Source of the DNA: Siminovitchia terrae
GTDB lineage: Bacteria > Bacillota > Bacilli > Bacillales > Bacillaceae_C
Length of the DNA: 64,000 nt
Assembly (NCBI RefSeq): GCF_003605405.2
Contig: NZ_QYTW02000002.1
Coordinates: 274,555-338,554 of the forward strand
Reading direction: 5' to 3'
In this document: positions 16,941 through 27,156 of the stretch, piece after piece
How the letters are laid out: each line of letters starts with the position of its first letter
Numbering within the stretch: the first letter of the stretch is position 1
Program-made: the position numbers and the translations under genes
Notes under the pieces: generated by a model
What the model saw: the letters and a program-made list of their open reading frames with translations, nothing else
The model's database searches: none
What the model was told of the DNA's origin: nothing

Positions 16941-17441
16941 ATGTTGAGAAAAGCAGTAAATCGTATTACGGATGTATTTGGCGTAATCGGCATCTTTCTT
17001 ATTATCGGGTTGTGCTGTCTGGTGATCATTGAAATTATCAACCGGAATTTTCTCTATTTGGGGATGGATTGGACGATTGAGATGACAGAGTACATGCTTG
17101 CTTTTATAACTTTTTGCGGAGCTGGTTGGCTATTGAAAGCGGATGGCCATATTAAATTCGATTTAATTACCGAGAGATTGTCGCCTACATATAAAAGGGC
17201 TTCAAACATTCTCAGTTCATCTATCGGATTTTTGATCACTGCCATACTGACATTTTTCGGTTTTTATAAAGTGGCGGGCTTAATATCCCAGGGGACAGTG
17301 ACAGAGACAGTCCTGGAACTGCCCCAAGCACTGCTTATTGGCATAGTGCCGGTTGGCCTGTTAATTGCCTCGCTGCAATTCTTGTTCAGAATCATTGACT
17401 CCGTTAATGAGTTTCCCTCCGAACGGAAAGGAGACAGCTGA
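16941..17441 (+). CDS. TRAP transporter small permease (DctQ family), system 2
   Basis: A 166-residue four-segment membrane protein (IGIFLIIGLCCLVIIEII near the start, then EYMLAFITFCGAGWLL with the conserved glycine-rich turn, FLITAILTFFGFYKVA and LLIGIVPVGLLIASLQFLF). Sequence AGGAGG lies upstream. The last base of its stop (TGA) is shared with the ATG of the large permease. Confidence 0.86.
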   Translation: MLRKAVNRITDVFGVIGIFLIIGLCCLVIIEIINRNFLYLGMDWTIEMTEYMLAFITFCGAGWLLKADGHIKFDLITERLSPTYKRASNILSSSIGFLITAILTFFGFYKVAGLISQGTVTETVLELPQALLIGIVPVGLLIASLQFLFRIIDSVNEFPSERKGDS

Positions 17442-18751
17442 TGGAATGGTATATTGTGTTAACTCTCATATTCATAGGATTGGCTTTCTTGTTCGGGATA
17501 GGTGTGCCTGTTGCCTTTGCCTTTTTAGCTGTAAATATGGTCGCAGTCTTTTTTCTGTGGAATGGGACCAACGGAGTGGAATTGCTGACTATGGATATGT
17601 TTCAATCTGTCAGCCTGTTCTCTCTGCTGCCTATCCCCATGTTTATTTTAATGGGAGAGATCATGTTCCGGACGGGTATAGGGGCCTATGTGTTTGAGGC
17701 GCTTGGCAAGTGGCTGGGTGCGCTGCCGGGTCGATTGAGCCTGCTGGCGGTCGGAAGCGGAACGCTATTTTCCGCTTTGAGCGGATCAAGTGTGGCAAGC
17801 ACCGCCTTGCTGGGTTCACTTTTAGTTCCTGAGATGGAGAAAAAAGGGTATAGTCACAAGATGTCTATTGGCCCCATTTTGGGGAGTGCAGGATTAGCCA
17901 CAATGATACCGCCGACTGCACTTGGTGTCATCCTTGCTTCCCTAGCGGGAATACCTGTAGGGCATTTCCTGGTCGCAATCGTGATTCCAGGACTGTTACT
18001 AGCGCTGATTTTTGTTGTTTATGTCACTATACGTTGCGCTCTACAACCGGAGTTGGCTCCTTCTTACCATGTGGAGAAGGTGTCCTGGGCTGAAAGGTTA
18101 AAAGATACAATAAAGTACATCATGCCAATTGGACTTATTGTAGCAACCATCGTAGCCTTGATTATGTTAGGGATTGCTACACCGACTGAATCGGCGGTCC
18201 TCGGAGCAGTCGCCGTTGTTCTCCTGGCAGCTTTTTATAAAAGACTGACGTATAAACTGCTGTTAGAGTCACTTTATGGAACATTAAAAACAACTGCTAT
18301 GATTTTAATGATCATGGCGGGAGCTTCCATATTTAGTCAGGTACTCAGTTTTACGGGAATTACTGAAGCCCTTATCCTGTTTTTCAGCGAGCTTTCAATA
18401 TCTCCTATTTTGGTATTGATCATATTACAGATCCTGCTCATTTTCCTTGGATGCTTTCTGGAGCCTGTTTCCATTATGATGATGACCTTGCCATTACTCA
18501 TGCCCATAATAGGAGCGGTTGGATTCGATAAAATCTGGTTTTCGGTCATTTTACTGCTGAATATGCAATTGGCAACCATCACTCCGCCGTTTGGAATGGA
18601 CCTGTTTGCGATGAAGGGCGTTTTAGCTGATAAAGCAAGCATGGGGCAAATCTACAGAGCAGTCACTCCGTTTATTTTATTAAACGTTGTTTGTATGGTA
18701 CTACTCATCGTGTTTCCCCAGTTAGTATTATGGCTTCCAAGCTTGATGTAG
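17441..18751 (+). CDS. TRAP transporter large permease (DctM family), system 2
   Basis: A 436-residue polytopic protein with the DctM landmarks PIPMFILMGEIMFRTGIGAY, ALSGSSVASTALLGSLLVPE, MIPPTALGVILASLAGIP and ATITPPFGMDLFAMKG. It overlaps the DctQ stop by one base (TGATG). No clear terminator follows within the 125-bp gap before the ferredoxin reductase gene. Confidence 0.88.
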   Translation: MEWYIVLTLIFIGLAFLFGIGVPVAFAFLAVNMVAVFFLWNGTNGVELLTMDMFQSVSLFSLLPIPMFILMGEIMFRTGIGAYVFEALGKWLGALPGRLSLLAVGSGTLFSALSGSSVASTALLGSLLVPEMEKKGYSHKMSIGPILGSAGLATMIPPTALGVILASLAGIPVGHFLVAIVIPGLLLALIFVVYVTIRCALQPELAPSYHVEKVSWAERLKDTIKYIMPIGLIVATIVALIMLGIATPTESAVLGAVAVVLLAAFYKRLTYKLLLESLYGTLKTTAMILMIMAGASIFSQVLSFTGITEALILFFSELSISPILVLIILQILLIFLGCFLEPVSIMMMTLPLLMPIIGAVGFDKIWFSVILLLNMQLATITPPFGMDLFAMKGVLADKASMGQIYRAVTPFILLNVVCMVLLIVFPQLVLWLPSLM

Positions 18752-18876
18752 GACAAAAATAAGGGGAACAGTACGGTTTTACTTTGTTTTTTCAGCCTAT
18801 TGGTATGTTGTGACAGTCGAAGAGTAAATTTAAAATTAAAAATATACGCTTATTTCAGGTTGAGGGAGGGATTGAG

Positions 18877-20216
<1,340 letters not shown>

Positions 20217-20235
20217 TGATAGGAATGCAGAATAA

Positions 20236-20272
20236 AAGGAGGACCTGTTGTGAGAGGGTTCTTCTTATTTTT
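20236..20272 (+). terminator. Terminator after ferredoxin
   Basis: AAGGAGGACCT pairs (with G-U wobbles) with AGGGTTCTTCTT across a short loop and is followed by ATTTTT. Confidence 0.6.
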
Positions 20273-20449
20273 GGACCTCTTCGTATGGTTATTTCAAATA
20301 TATTAGAAGGATTGTGCTGTATAATGTCTAACTAAATATTGTTACAATTTGAATAACTTGATCTTGCGTACTAGACATACAAATAGCTAGTAAACACCAA
20401 TGTAGTGTATCGATCTTTCTTGGTTCTATACTGGTACACGGCCATTGTT

Positions 20450-20464
20450 ATGTAAACGCTGTCT
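20450..20464 (+). promoter_or_regulatory. Candidate cre (CcpA) site upstream of catA
   Basis: ATGTAAACGCTGTCT matches the catabolite-responsive-element consensus WTGNAARCGNWWNCW with one mismatch. It lies 71 bp ahead of the catA start, so carbon catabolite repression of the catechol branch is plausible. Confidence 0.45.
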
Positions 20465-20534
20465 TGAAAAAATATCTAACCTGCTTCAAAGCGCGAGATT
20501 GAAGTGAATAGCTGAATTAATGGAGGTAATGATC

Positions 20535-21317
20535 TTGCAAAAACAAGTAGTGAAAAAGAACGAGCGTGTAGAAGAAGTATTTAACTTATTCATCAAGCAT
20601 CTCCAAAACTTCTTGCAGGAAGCGAAATTGAATCACGAAGAATACACCAATTTTGTCAACTGGGCGGATCGACTTGGAAGAGCTGGAGAACTTCCTCTTT
20701 ATGCGGATGTGTTCCTAGAGACACATGTACTGAGAGCCATGTATACGGACAAGCCGGGCACTCAGCCTTCTCTCTTGGGACCTTACTACATTGAAGGCTC
20801 GCCGGAAGTAGAAAAGGAACCGGGCAAGCCTTATACTTTGACTCAGCGTCCTGATGAAGCAGGAGAGGTTTTGATTTTCAAAGGAAATGTAAGCAGCACA
20901 GATGGCATGCCGCTGGCAAACGCAAAGGTGGAAATGTGGCAAAACGACAATACGGGAAAATATTCAGCCTTTGATGCTGATGCACCGAAATATAACCTAA
21001 GAGGGCATTTCTTCACTGATGAAGACGGTAACTTTGAAGTAAAATCCATTGTTCCGCTCCCTTATTCAATTCCGGATCAGGGTCCTACCGGAGAGTTCCT
21101 GGAGTATATGGACCAGCATCCAATGCGCCCGGCGCACCTTCACTTCATGTTTGAAGCTGATGGTCATGAAACGCTGATCACTCAGGTATTCTTCGAAGGG
21201 GACAAGTGGCTGGAGACAGATGTAGCAGACGGCGTCCGCACCGAGCTTGTCACATCGCTCGAGGATAAGAACAACTGTAAGGAAGCTTCGTTAAAATTTG
21301 TTATGCGCCGGGAATAA
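20535..21317 (+). CDS. catA: Catechol 1,2-dioxygenase (intradiol)
   Basis: A 260-residue non-heme Fe(III) intradiol dioxygenase converting catechol to cis,cis-muconate. Visible marks: helical N-terminal linker domain, SLLGPYYIEGSPE with the first Tyr ligand, WQNDNTGKYSAFD, NLRGHFFTDEDG, LPYSIPDQGPTG with the second Tyr, and HPMRPAHLHFMFE with the two His ligands. TTG 20535 is favoured because GGAGGT lies 7 nt upstream; the ATGs at 20520 and 20529 overlap or crowd that site. A terminator follows, so it may be a single-gene unit. Confidence 0.9.
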   Translation: MQKQVVKKNERVEEVFNLFIKHLQNFLQEAKLNHEEYTNFVNWADRLGRAGELPLYADVFLETHVLRAMYTDKPGTQPSLLGPYYIEGSPEVEKEPGKPYTLTQRPDEAGEVLIFKGNVSSTDGMPLANAKVEMWQNDNTGKYSAFDADAPKYNLRGHFFTDEDGNFEVKSIVPLPYSIPDQGPTGEFLEYMDQHPMRPAHLHFMFEADGHETLITQVFFEGDKWLETDVADGVRTELVTSLEDKNNCKEASLKFVMRRE

Positions 21318-21329
21318 TCTCCGGGTGCC

Positions 21330-21356
21330 GGGGGCATATATTCTGTCCCCTTTTTT
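21330..21356 (+). terminator. Terminator after catA
   Basis: GGGGGCA-tatattc-TGTCCCC followed by TTTTTT, 12 bp after the catA stop. Confidence 0.8.
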
Positions 21357-21396
21357 CTTTGCCTGAAGTTCTTATAAGTACAGGAGGAGATCTTTC

Positions 21397-22539
21397 TTGA
21401 AAACCTTGCGAATTAAACGCATTACTACAGAATTGCTGGACATCCCCATTAAACGCCCCCACCAGTTTTCGACCGAGAAGGTGGCCAACAAAAGCTTTGT
21501 TCTCATCCGAGTGGAACTGAGCAACGGTGTCGTCGGCATCGGAGAAGGAACAACACCGGGAATCTGGTGGAATGGCGAAAGTGTGGAAACGATGAAGCTC
21601 GTCATCGACCGGTACGCCGTCCCCTTACTCCTGGAGGAGAATCCTGCTTATATCGAAAAGCTCATGCAGAAGCTGAACCGGCAGATCCGTGCGAACCACT
21701 TTGCGAAAGCCACCGTGGAAATGGCACTGTTGGACGCACTTGGAAAAACCTATGACGTACCTGTCCATCAGCTGCTGGGCGGCCTGCACCTGGAAAAGAT
21801 CCCGGTCCGCTGGGCCCTTGCTTCCGGAACTCCCGAAGGGGATATCGAAGAAGCCATCGACCATGTGAACGCTGGACGCTATGCCAACTTCAAAACGAAA
21901 TCCGGGAAGGAGAGCCCTGATGCCGATGCCCTTCGCAACATCCGAATCGCTGAAGGTATCCGCGGCCGCTCCTCCATCGGGATCGACCCGAATGGATCGT
22001 GGGATAAAGTCACAGTAATGAAATGGATGGACGCCTTTTTCGAAGTGGGCATCGACTTCCTCGAGCAGCCGCTTCCACCAGAAGACATCCGAGGGCTTGC
22101 CCAACTGGCTGCGATGAAAAAAGTGCCCATCATGGCTGACGAAAGCCTGGCAACGGTTCAGGATGCTCTGCGCCTTGCGGAAGAAAAAGCGGCGGATATT
22201 TTCTCCCTGAAAATACATAAATCCGGCGGGATGAAGAACACGGTAAGGATTGCCGGGATCGCCCAAGCGGCCGGCATCTCCTGTTTCGGAGGAACTTCGT
22301 TGGAAAGCTCCATCGGAACTGCCGCCTGCGTGCATGCCTATGCTTCCATCCCGAATCTTGATTACGGCAGTGAGCTGTTTGGGCCTGACTGGCTGGCCGA
22401 TGACCTGGTGAAAAATCCGCTGACCATCAAGGACGGCTCCATTCTGGTTCCTGATGGCCCAGGCCTTGGCGTGGAGCTGGATGAAACAAAAGTGGAAAAA
22501 TATCGGAGAAAAGAAGAGAAAGGAGTGCTGACCCGATGA
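21397..22539 (+). CDS. catB: Muconate cycloisomerase (enolase superfamily)
   Basis: A 380-residue enolase-superfamily enzyme of the muconate-lactonizing subgroup. The catalytic K-x-K (FKTKSG), the metal ligands in GIDPNGSW, LEQPLP and MADES, and the second base lysine in LKIHKSGG are all present. In context it lactonises cis,cis-muconate to muconolactone. TTG 21397 has AGGAGGAG 6-8 nt upstream. The gene is visibly GC-richer than its surroundings and heads a tight operon through 25201; its stop overlaps the next start (ATGA). A dipeptide-epimerase function is the alternative but the context argues against it. Confidence 0.85.
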   Translation: MKTLRIKRITTELLDIPIKRPHQFSTEKVANKSFVLIRVELSNGVVGIGEGTTPGIWWNGESVETMKLVIDRYAVPLLLEENPAYIEKLMQKLNRQIRANHFAKATVEMALLDALGKTYDVPVHQLLGGLHLEKIPVRWALASGTPEGDIEEAIDHVNAGRYANFKTKSGKESPDADALRNIRIAEGIRGRSSIGIDPNGSWDKVTVMKWMDAFFEVGIDFLEQPLPPEDIRGLAQLAAMKKVPIMADESLATVQDALRLAEEKAADIFSLKIHKSGGMKNTVRIAGIAQAAGISCFGGTSLESSIGTAACVHAYASIPNLDYGSELFGPDWLADDLVKNPLTIKDGSILVPDGPGLGVELDETKVEKYRRKEEKGVLTR

Positions 22540-23003
22540 GACATCTGCCTGCCCCCTCCCTTTCCTTTTTATGTGATATGGAGTTGACTGTCGAAGGGGC
22601 CCACCTGCCCGGGAAGACCCCGATCGGCAACCGGCGGATCATCCGCGTCACCGGCGGGTCCCTCAAAGGCGACCGGCTGATGGCTGAGGTGATTCCCGGC
22701 GGCGACGACTGGATCACTGTCCGGGAAGACGGCACCATCATTCAGGACGTGCGGATTTTGCTGAAAACTGATGACGGTGAGCTGATCATGATGTCCTACA
22801 GAGGCATCCGCACCGGAGAGCCGGAAGTTCTGCAGCGGCTGGACAACAACGAGGAGGTTGATCCGGACGAGTACTATTTCCGGACTGCCCCGATCTTTGA
22901 AACCGCCTCTGTCAAATATGACTGGCTGAACCGGCGGCTGTTCGTATCTAGAGGCATCCGGCTGCCTGGAAAAGTGAACTATTCTATCTACACCGTGGAT
23001 TAA
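22536..23003 (+). CDS. DUF3237 family protein in the catC position
   Basis: A 155-residue protein with the DUF3237 layout: FLCDMELTVEGAHLPGKTPI, GGSLKGDRLMAEVIPGGDDW, then DVRILLKTDDGELIMMSYRG and YYFRTAPIFETASVKYDWLN. These are predicted beta-barrel proteins of unknown function. It overlaps catB by 4 nt and precedes the enol-lactonase by 25 nt. The muconolactone isomerase CatC, a small protein of about 95 residues usually found here, is missing from the window, so this protein is a candidate for that step (inference only). Confidence 0.8.
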   Translation: MRHLPAPSLSFLCDMELTVEGAHLPGKTPIGNRRIIRVTGGSLKGDRLMAEVIPGGDDWITVREDGTIIQDVRILLKTDDGELIMMSYRGIRTGEPEVLQRLDNNEEVDPDEYYFRTAPIFETASVKYDWLNRRLFVSRGIRLPGKVNYSIYTVD

Positions 23004-23028
23004 TACTCAGAAAGCGGGGATATAAGCA

Positions 23029-23871
23029 ATGGGACAGTACGTAACAACTAAAAAAGGCCGCACTTTTTATATCCATGAAACCACCGGTGAGCAGGGAACA
23101 ATCATCGGCTCCCACGGGCTTACCGGCAACCATAAGCAACTCAACTATTACCAGGAGGCTCTCTCCGATTACCGGTTCATCAGCTACGACATCCTCGGGC
23201 GCGGAAACAGCGATCCGGCTCCGAAGGACAGCTCGATTGACACCCATGCAGATGACCTCCTGGACCTGATTAACATGCTTAAGATTGAGCATCCCATCCT
23301 TTTGGGCTATTCCATGGGCGCGTATATCAGCGCAATCGCCGCCAGCCGGTTGGATGAGACAAAAGCATTGATCCTTCTGGACGGGGCCGGCGAAGCGGAC
23401 GAGGAGACCAGAAAGCTCGTCCTCCCTTCCCTGGGGCGTTTGAAAAAGACTTTCACCTGTCCGGACGACTATGCGCAGGAGGCGAAAAAGCTGTATACGA
23501 CCCTTGGCGTCGACTGGGGACCGCATATGGAAGAGGTGGTCCGCTATGAAATTAAAGAAGACGGAGGAGCCTGGAGGAACAAATCCGACCCGGACACCAT
23601 CGCACGGGACTTCGAAAGCTTTTATACGTTCCAACCGGAAGACGTGCTGGCGCATATCCACTGTCCCGTCTTCTTGCTGACGGCGACCGGCAGCCTCGGG
23701 GACAAGGGGCCACTTTTTAAAGAAGAGGGCTATGCCCAGACAAAAGAGGCGGCCAGAAACATCCGGACGGCTGTGACATCGGCCAACCATTATGAACTGG
23801 TGTTCAACTGGCAGCCAGAGATCATCGGGCAGCTGGAATCATTTTTATCTCAAAAGGAAGTGAAGTCATGA
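23029..23871 (+). CDS. Alpha/beta hydrolase, likely 3-oxoadipate enol-lactonase
   Basis: A 280-residue alpha/beta-hydrolase: oxyanion region GSHGLTGNHKQLN, RFISYDILGRGNSDPA, nucleophile Ser in LGYSMGAYIS, and the catalytic His in TSANHYELVF near the end. PcaD-type enol-lactonases have this size and place between the isomerase step and CoA transfer; the gene overlaps the CoA-transferase alpha subunit by 4 nt. Function comes from context more than from sequence, since family members act on many esters. Confidence 0.72.
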   Translation: MGQYVTTKKGRTFYIHETTGEQGTIIGSHGLTGNHKQLNYYQEALSDYRFISYDILGRGNSDPAPKDSSIDTHADDLLDLINMLKIEHPILLGYSMGAYISAIAASRLDETKALILLDGAGEADEETRKLVLPSLGRLKKTFTCPDDYAQEAKKLYTTLGVDWGPHMEEVVRYEIKEDGGAWRNKSDPDTIARDFESFYTFQPEDVLAHIHCPVFLLTATGSLGDKGPLFKEEGYAQTKEAARNIRTAVTSANHYELVFNWQPEIIGQLESFLSQKEVKS

Positions 23872-24560
23872 GTGCCACCAAACAGACGGATGCACCGCAG
23901 ATCATACGAAGAATCGTTAAGTCTGGGGACACCATTATGGTCGGCGGTTTCGGCCTGATCGGCAGCCCCCTGACACTGATCGACGAACTCACACGCCATG
24001 ACGCGAAGGACCTGACAATCATCAGCAACAACGTGGGCGAAGCCGGACGGGGTCTGGGCCTTTTGCTGCGGCAGGGAAAAATCAAGAAGGCTATCGGCTC
24101 CTATTTTACGAGCAACCGGGAAGTCGCCCAGTGGTATAACGAAGGCAAGCTTGAAATCGGATTGCTTCCACAAGGAACTTTTTCAGAGGCCATCCGCGCA
24201 GGCGGTGCGGGGATCGGCGGATTTTATACGAAGACTGCCGTCGGCACGGAGCTGGCCAAAGGCAAGGAAACGAAGGAAATCGATGGAGAGACGTATCTCT
24301 TTGAAAAAGCTCTGAAGGCCAACGTAGCCCTGGTTCGGGCAAAAAAAGCGGACACAAAGGGCAACCTGGTCTACTATAAGACGGCACGGAATTTCAACCC
24401 GATCATGGCTACTGCCGCGGATTACGTTATCGCGGAAGTGGATGAGATTGTCGCAGAAGGAGAACTGTCACCTGAAGAGATCGTCACCCCACATCTGTAT
24501 GTGGATACGATCGTTACCAGCCAACTCATCTTAACGAATGAAGGGGTGAAAGAAGTATGA
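23868..24560 (+). CDS. pcaI: 3-oxoadipate CoA-transferase, alpha subunit
   Basis: A 230-residue CoA-transferase family I subunit A with MVGGFGLIGSPLTLIDEL (CoA-binding glycine loop), NNVGEAGRGLGLLL, SYFTSNREVAQWYNEG and GGAGIGGFYTKTAVGTELA. With subunit B it moves CoA from succinyl-CoA to 3-oxoadipate. Succinyl-CoA:acetoacetate transferases (ScoA) are close relatives; the catechol context favours PcaI. Both ends overlap neighbours by 4 nt. Confidence 0.82.
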   Translation: MSATKQTDAPQIIRRIVKSGDTIMVGGFGLIGSPLTLIDELTRHDAKDLTIISNNVGEAGRGLGLLLRQGKIKKAIGSYFTSNREVAQWYNEGKLEIGLLPQGTFSEAIRAGGAGIGGFYTKTAVGTELAKGKETKEIDGETYLFEKALKANVALVRAKKADTKGNLVYYKTARNFNPIMATAADYVIAEVDEIVAEGELSPEEIVTPHLYVDTIVTSQLILTNEGVKEV

Positions 24561-25201
24561 GCATCAAGGAAATGATTGCCAAGCGGGCGGCGCAAGAGCT
24601 GGTCCCATATTCCATCATCAACCTGGGGATTGGGATTCCGACATTAGTTCCCGATTATCTGGACCAGAGCAAATATTACCTGCACACGGAAAACGGGCTG
24701 TTAGGAGTTACTTCCGTCGAAGAGGATCAGGTAGACCCGCTGCTTGTTAACGCTGGCAAGCTCCCGGTCGGCGAAGCCGTGGGTGCTTCTTATTTCCATA
24801 GTGCGGACTCATTCGCGATGATCAGAGGAGGCCATGTGGATGTCGCTATTCTCGGGGCTTTACAGGTGGATGGAAGTGGTCATGTGGCCAACTGGGCCAT
24901 TCCCGGGAAGGATATCATCGGTGTCGGAGGAGCCATGGATTTGTTATCCGGTGCCAAAAAGATCATTATCACTATGAGCCATGTTTCTAAGGACGGTTCC
25001 CCTAAGCTTGTGGAGCGCTGCACCTTCCCTATCACCTCCACCAGGACTGCGGATATTGTAATCACTGACCTGGCCGTCTTCAAGTGGAAGGATGACGAAT
25101 ATGAATTGACTGAACTCATGGGGGATGCCACATTGGGAGAAGTGAAGGAAAAGACAATGGCTCCATTCCAGATTAGCGAGGAACTTCTCCAAAAGGGGTA
25201 A
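24557..25201 (+). CDS. pcaJ: 3-oxoadipate CoA-transferase, beta subunit
   Basis: A 214-residue CoA-transferase subunit B. The catalytic Glu is in LHTENGLLGV; other marks are NLGIGIPTLVPDYL, FAMIRGGHVDVAILGALQVD and NWAIPGKDIIGVGGAMDL. It overlaps pcaI by 4 nt and ends the GC-rich operon. The next pathway gene (thiolase, 27305) is separated from it by 2 kb of foreign-looking minus-strand genes. Confidence 0.82.
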   Translation: MSIKEMIAKRAAQELVPYSIINLGIGIPTLVPDYLDQSKYYLHTENGLLGVTSVEEDQVDPLLVNAGKLPVGEAVGASYFHSADSFAMIRGGHVDVAILGALQVDGSGHVANWAIPGKDIIGVGGAMDLLSGAKKIIITMSHVSKDGSPKLVERCTFPITSTRTADIVITDLAVFKWKDDEYELTELMGDATLGEVKEKTMAPFQISEELLQKG

Positions 25202-25220
25202 TCGGAAAATAGTGTGGAAA

Positions 25221-25240
25221 GAGGGTTAAAAAGAACCCTC
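25221..25240 (+). terminator. Hairpin after pcaJ
   Basis: GAGGGTT-aaaaag-AACCCTC, 20 bp after the stop, without a clear T-run (CTCCTATC follows). It is a weak candidate terminator. The following 215 bp up to 25456 show no supported gene. Confidence 0.4.
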
Positions 25241-25456
25241 CTCCTATCATTGCCTTAGTCAGTGTGGAAAAATCAGCACCATAGATTTCTTCATACACCC
25301 AATCATAGCCAGTTTGCTCCCAATTTGAGAATTGATCAGGTAACATTTTCCCGAAAACAGTTTAAAGTTTTTTGAATTTCTTTTTAATTTTACGATAGCC
25401 TTGGGTGTACAATATCTTTGCTCTATGGACTTCAAAAGAGTAACCACGACCAAATA

Positions 25457-25948
25457 TTACTTTATATTATTGTAGATATCCACTCCATAGATCAAAAGAA
25501 CGCCAGTCCCGATAGCCCAGATAACTATACTGACAGTTTGCCAAAGTATGATATTCTTTTTATTTGCTTTTGCTATTATACAAACCAAAGCTCCAATATG
25601 ATTTGTTCCTATTATAGGACCCAGAAGTGCAATCCCAGGAACTCCGTATTTATTGAAGTATGCCTTGGCTTTTTGAAAACGTCTATTAATAAAATGATCA
25701 GAATTATTTTTTTCCCTTTCGGAAAACAAAGACCTTGTAAAAGAAGAAAATACTATTAAAACCATGACAGACAGCCAGTTAGCGGTAGCCCCGACTAAAA
25801 CAACAAGAATAAAAGGTAGGTCTAAAAGTATTCCGATTGGTACTGCTACGAAAGCCTCAAGAAAAGGCACAAACCCAATTATAAATACTGCTATATATTG
25901 ATAAATAACATTAATTTCTTCAACCCTTTGGAAAATATCTTGAATCAA
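25457..25948 (-). CDS. Small multidrug export family (Sm_multidrug_ex) membrane protein
   Basis: A 163-residue integral membrane protein with four or five hydrophobic segments: VFIIGFVPFLEAFVAVPIGI, FILVVLVGATANWLSVMVLI, then GVPGIALLGPIIGTNHIGAL and WQTVSIVIWAIGTGVLLIYG. The acidic-proline PFLEA and the GPIIGT turn resemble the small multidrug export/DedA-like group. The substrate is unknown. It lies on the strand opposite the cat/pca genes and is AT-rich, so it does not belong to that operon. Confidence 0.65.
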   Translation of the reverse strand: MIQDIFQRVEEINVIYQYIAVFIIGFVPFLEAFVAVPIGILLDLPFILVVLVGATANWLSVMVLIVFSSFTRSLFSEREKNNSDHFINRRFQKAKAYFNKYGVPGIALLGPIIGTNHIGALVCIIAKANKKNIILWQTVSIVIWAIGTGVLLIYGVDIYNNIK

Positions 25949-26046
25949 AACTAAATCCTCCCTAAGTGAACTTTATATGTGCAAAGTATGAGTATTTAAT
26001 CTTTTGTTTAATGATTTAGAATACTGTTTTTTCAGCTGAAAAGATA

Positions 26047-26781
26047 TCATTCTTGTAACTTTGACATATAAACAAAAGCGTTATTAAGAAAGGTTCTTTC
26101 TTCTTCAGTGAAGGGATTAAGTATATTAGGTTCGTCATATTGATCCATTGATTTTATTTCTGCTGTCTCTATCATTGATAGCGTTTGGTTAGAAAGAGCT
26201 ACCAAATGTTTGGTAAGTTTTAATGCTTCATCAGATTTAGGATTTGTTTCGTTCGCTACAAGTTTTTTTAAATTCATAAATAATGAAAAGTACTCTTTAT
26301 CTAAATTAACTCTTTCTTCACTTCTAAAATTGTGAATAGAACCTTTAATTTGACTATATTCATTAAGGTTTTCCTCTTCCAAAAGAATTGAATGAATAAT
26401 AAAGCAAAATAATTTTACATCTATTTTTTCAGAGCCTGAGATTATAGTTTTCATATGATCCAACTGATCAATAGTCTGGTGAATTCTCTCTTGTTCTGCA
26501 ATGAGTTCTCTTTTTTTAAATGCAATTGAATGGATAAGTTGCTGTTCTTCTACATCATGTGATTCTAATAAATCTGCGATGTCTTTAAGTGAAAATCCTA
26601 TGAATTTAAGAGATTGAATTTGCTGTAAACGTAAAAGGTCATCAGGACTATATAGTCGATGCCCTCCATCCTTATAGTCAGTTGGTATTAGTAAACCAAT
26701 TTTATCGTAATATCTAAGCGTTCGTATGGTAACTCCCGTTTGTTTAGCCAATTGTCCTATTGTAAACATGTTATTTGACAT
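26047..26781 (-). CDS. MerR-family transcription regulator
   Basis: A 244-residue protein: N-terminal MerR winged HTH (MFTIGQLAKQTGVTIRTLRYYDKIG, reading about residues 5-75), a coiled-coil dimer helix around residues 85-120, then a helical C-terminal effector part with a TipAS-like feel. Its start overlaps the end of the DUF4870 gene by 11 nt, so the two form one operon. The promoter upstream of that pair has the 19-bp spacer typical of MerR control, which suggests autoregulation. Confidence 0.82.
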   Translation of the reverse strand: MSNNMFTIGQLAKQTGVTIRTLRYYDKIGLLIPTDYKDGGHRLYSPDDLLRLQQIQSLKFIGFSLKDIADLLESHDVEEQQLIHSIAFKKRELIAEQERIHQTIDQLDHMKTIISGSEKIDVKLFCFIIHSILLEEENLNEYSQIKGSIHNFRSEERVNLDKEYFSLFMNLKKLVANETNPKSDEALKLTKHLVALSNQTLSMIETAEIKSMDQYDEPNILNPFTEEERTFLNNAFVYMSKLQE

Positions 26782-27124
26782 GTGAATACCCCTTTTCTAG
26801 ATTTGCTTTTTTGCTTTTAATGTAAGGAATGGCTGGATATTGATAAGGCCTTTGGAGAGCTATTTGAATAATAGCATAAATGATTATTAATGTTTCTATA
26901 GCCAATATAGCGTACTTAACCCATGAAGGAAGAAGACTGCTGATTACGAATAATGGAAAAATTGTCAAATGAAAGTTAAGTGCTTTGCGACTTGATTCAC
27001 GGTAATATAAATTTTTCTTTCTTGTAATTAAAAACATAATAAGGGGAGGTATGACACCGAGAAGTAGTGAAATTCCAAGCATTAATTGTACTAAAAATAT
27101 TTCCTTTTTTGATGGTTTACTCAT
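26771..27124 (-). CDS. DUF4870-type small membrane protein
   Basis: A 117-residue protein with three hydrophobic segments (LVQLMLGISLLLGVIPPLIM, the motif FHLTIFPLFVISSLL and AILAIETLIIIYAIIQIALQ) and the RESSRKALNFHLT segment between them, which is typical of the DUF4870 group. ATG 27124 follows AAAGGTG by 5-6 nt; the longer frame from 27187 has no ribosome site. Function is unknown; a link to membrane-stress sensing through the co-transcribed MerR regulator is inference. Confidence 0.65.
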   Translation of the reverse strand: MSKPSKKEIFLVQLMLGISLLLGVIPPLIMFLITRKKNLYYRESSRKALNFHLTIFPLFVISSLLPSWVKYAILAIETLIIIYAIIQIALQRPYQYPAIPYIKSKKANLEKGYSHVK

Positions 27125-27156
27125 TTTTTCACCTTTCTTATCTTTTCTTAAATATA

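Larger units (their letters stand above)
20217..20534. other. Intergenic region ahead of catA
   Basis: About 320 bp without a gene. It holds a terminator for the ferredoxin unit near its start, a lone TATAAT at 20320-20325 without a convincing -35 box, and a cre-like sequence at 20450. No other coding signal is visible. Confidence 0.6.

Noticed and set aside
21625-22335. 236-residue minus-strand frame inside catB
   Set aside because: Antisense shadow of a GC-rich, clearly coding enolase-family gene; no motif of its own.
22984-23790. 268-residue minus-strand frame over the enol-lactonase gene
   Set aside because: The plus strand has all alpha/beta-hydrolase motifs and tight operon joints; the antisense frame is a shadow.
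25259-25453. 64-residue minus-strand frame next to pcaJ
   Set aside because: No ribosome site, no motif, and AT-driven composition.
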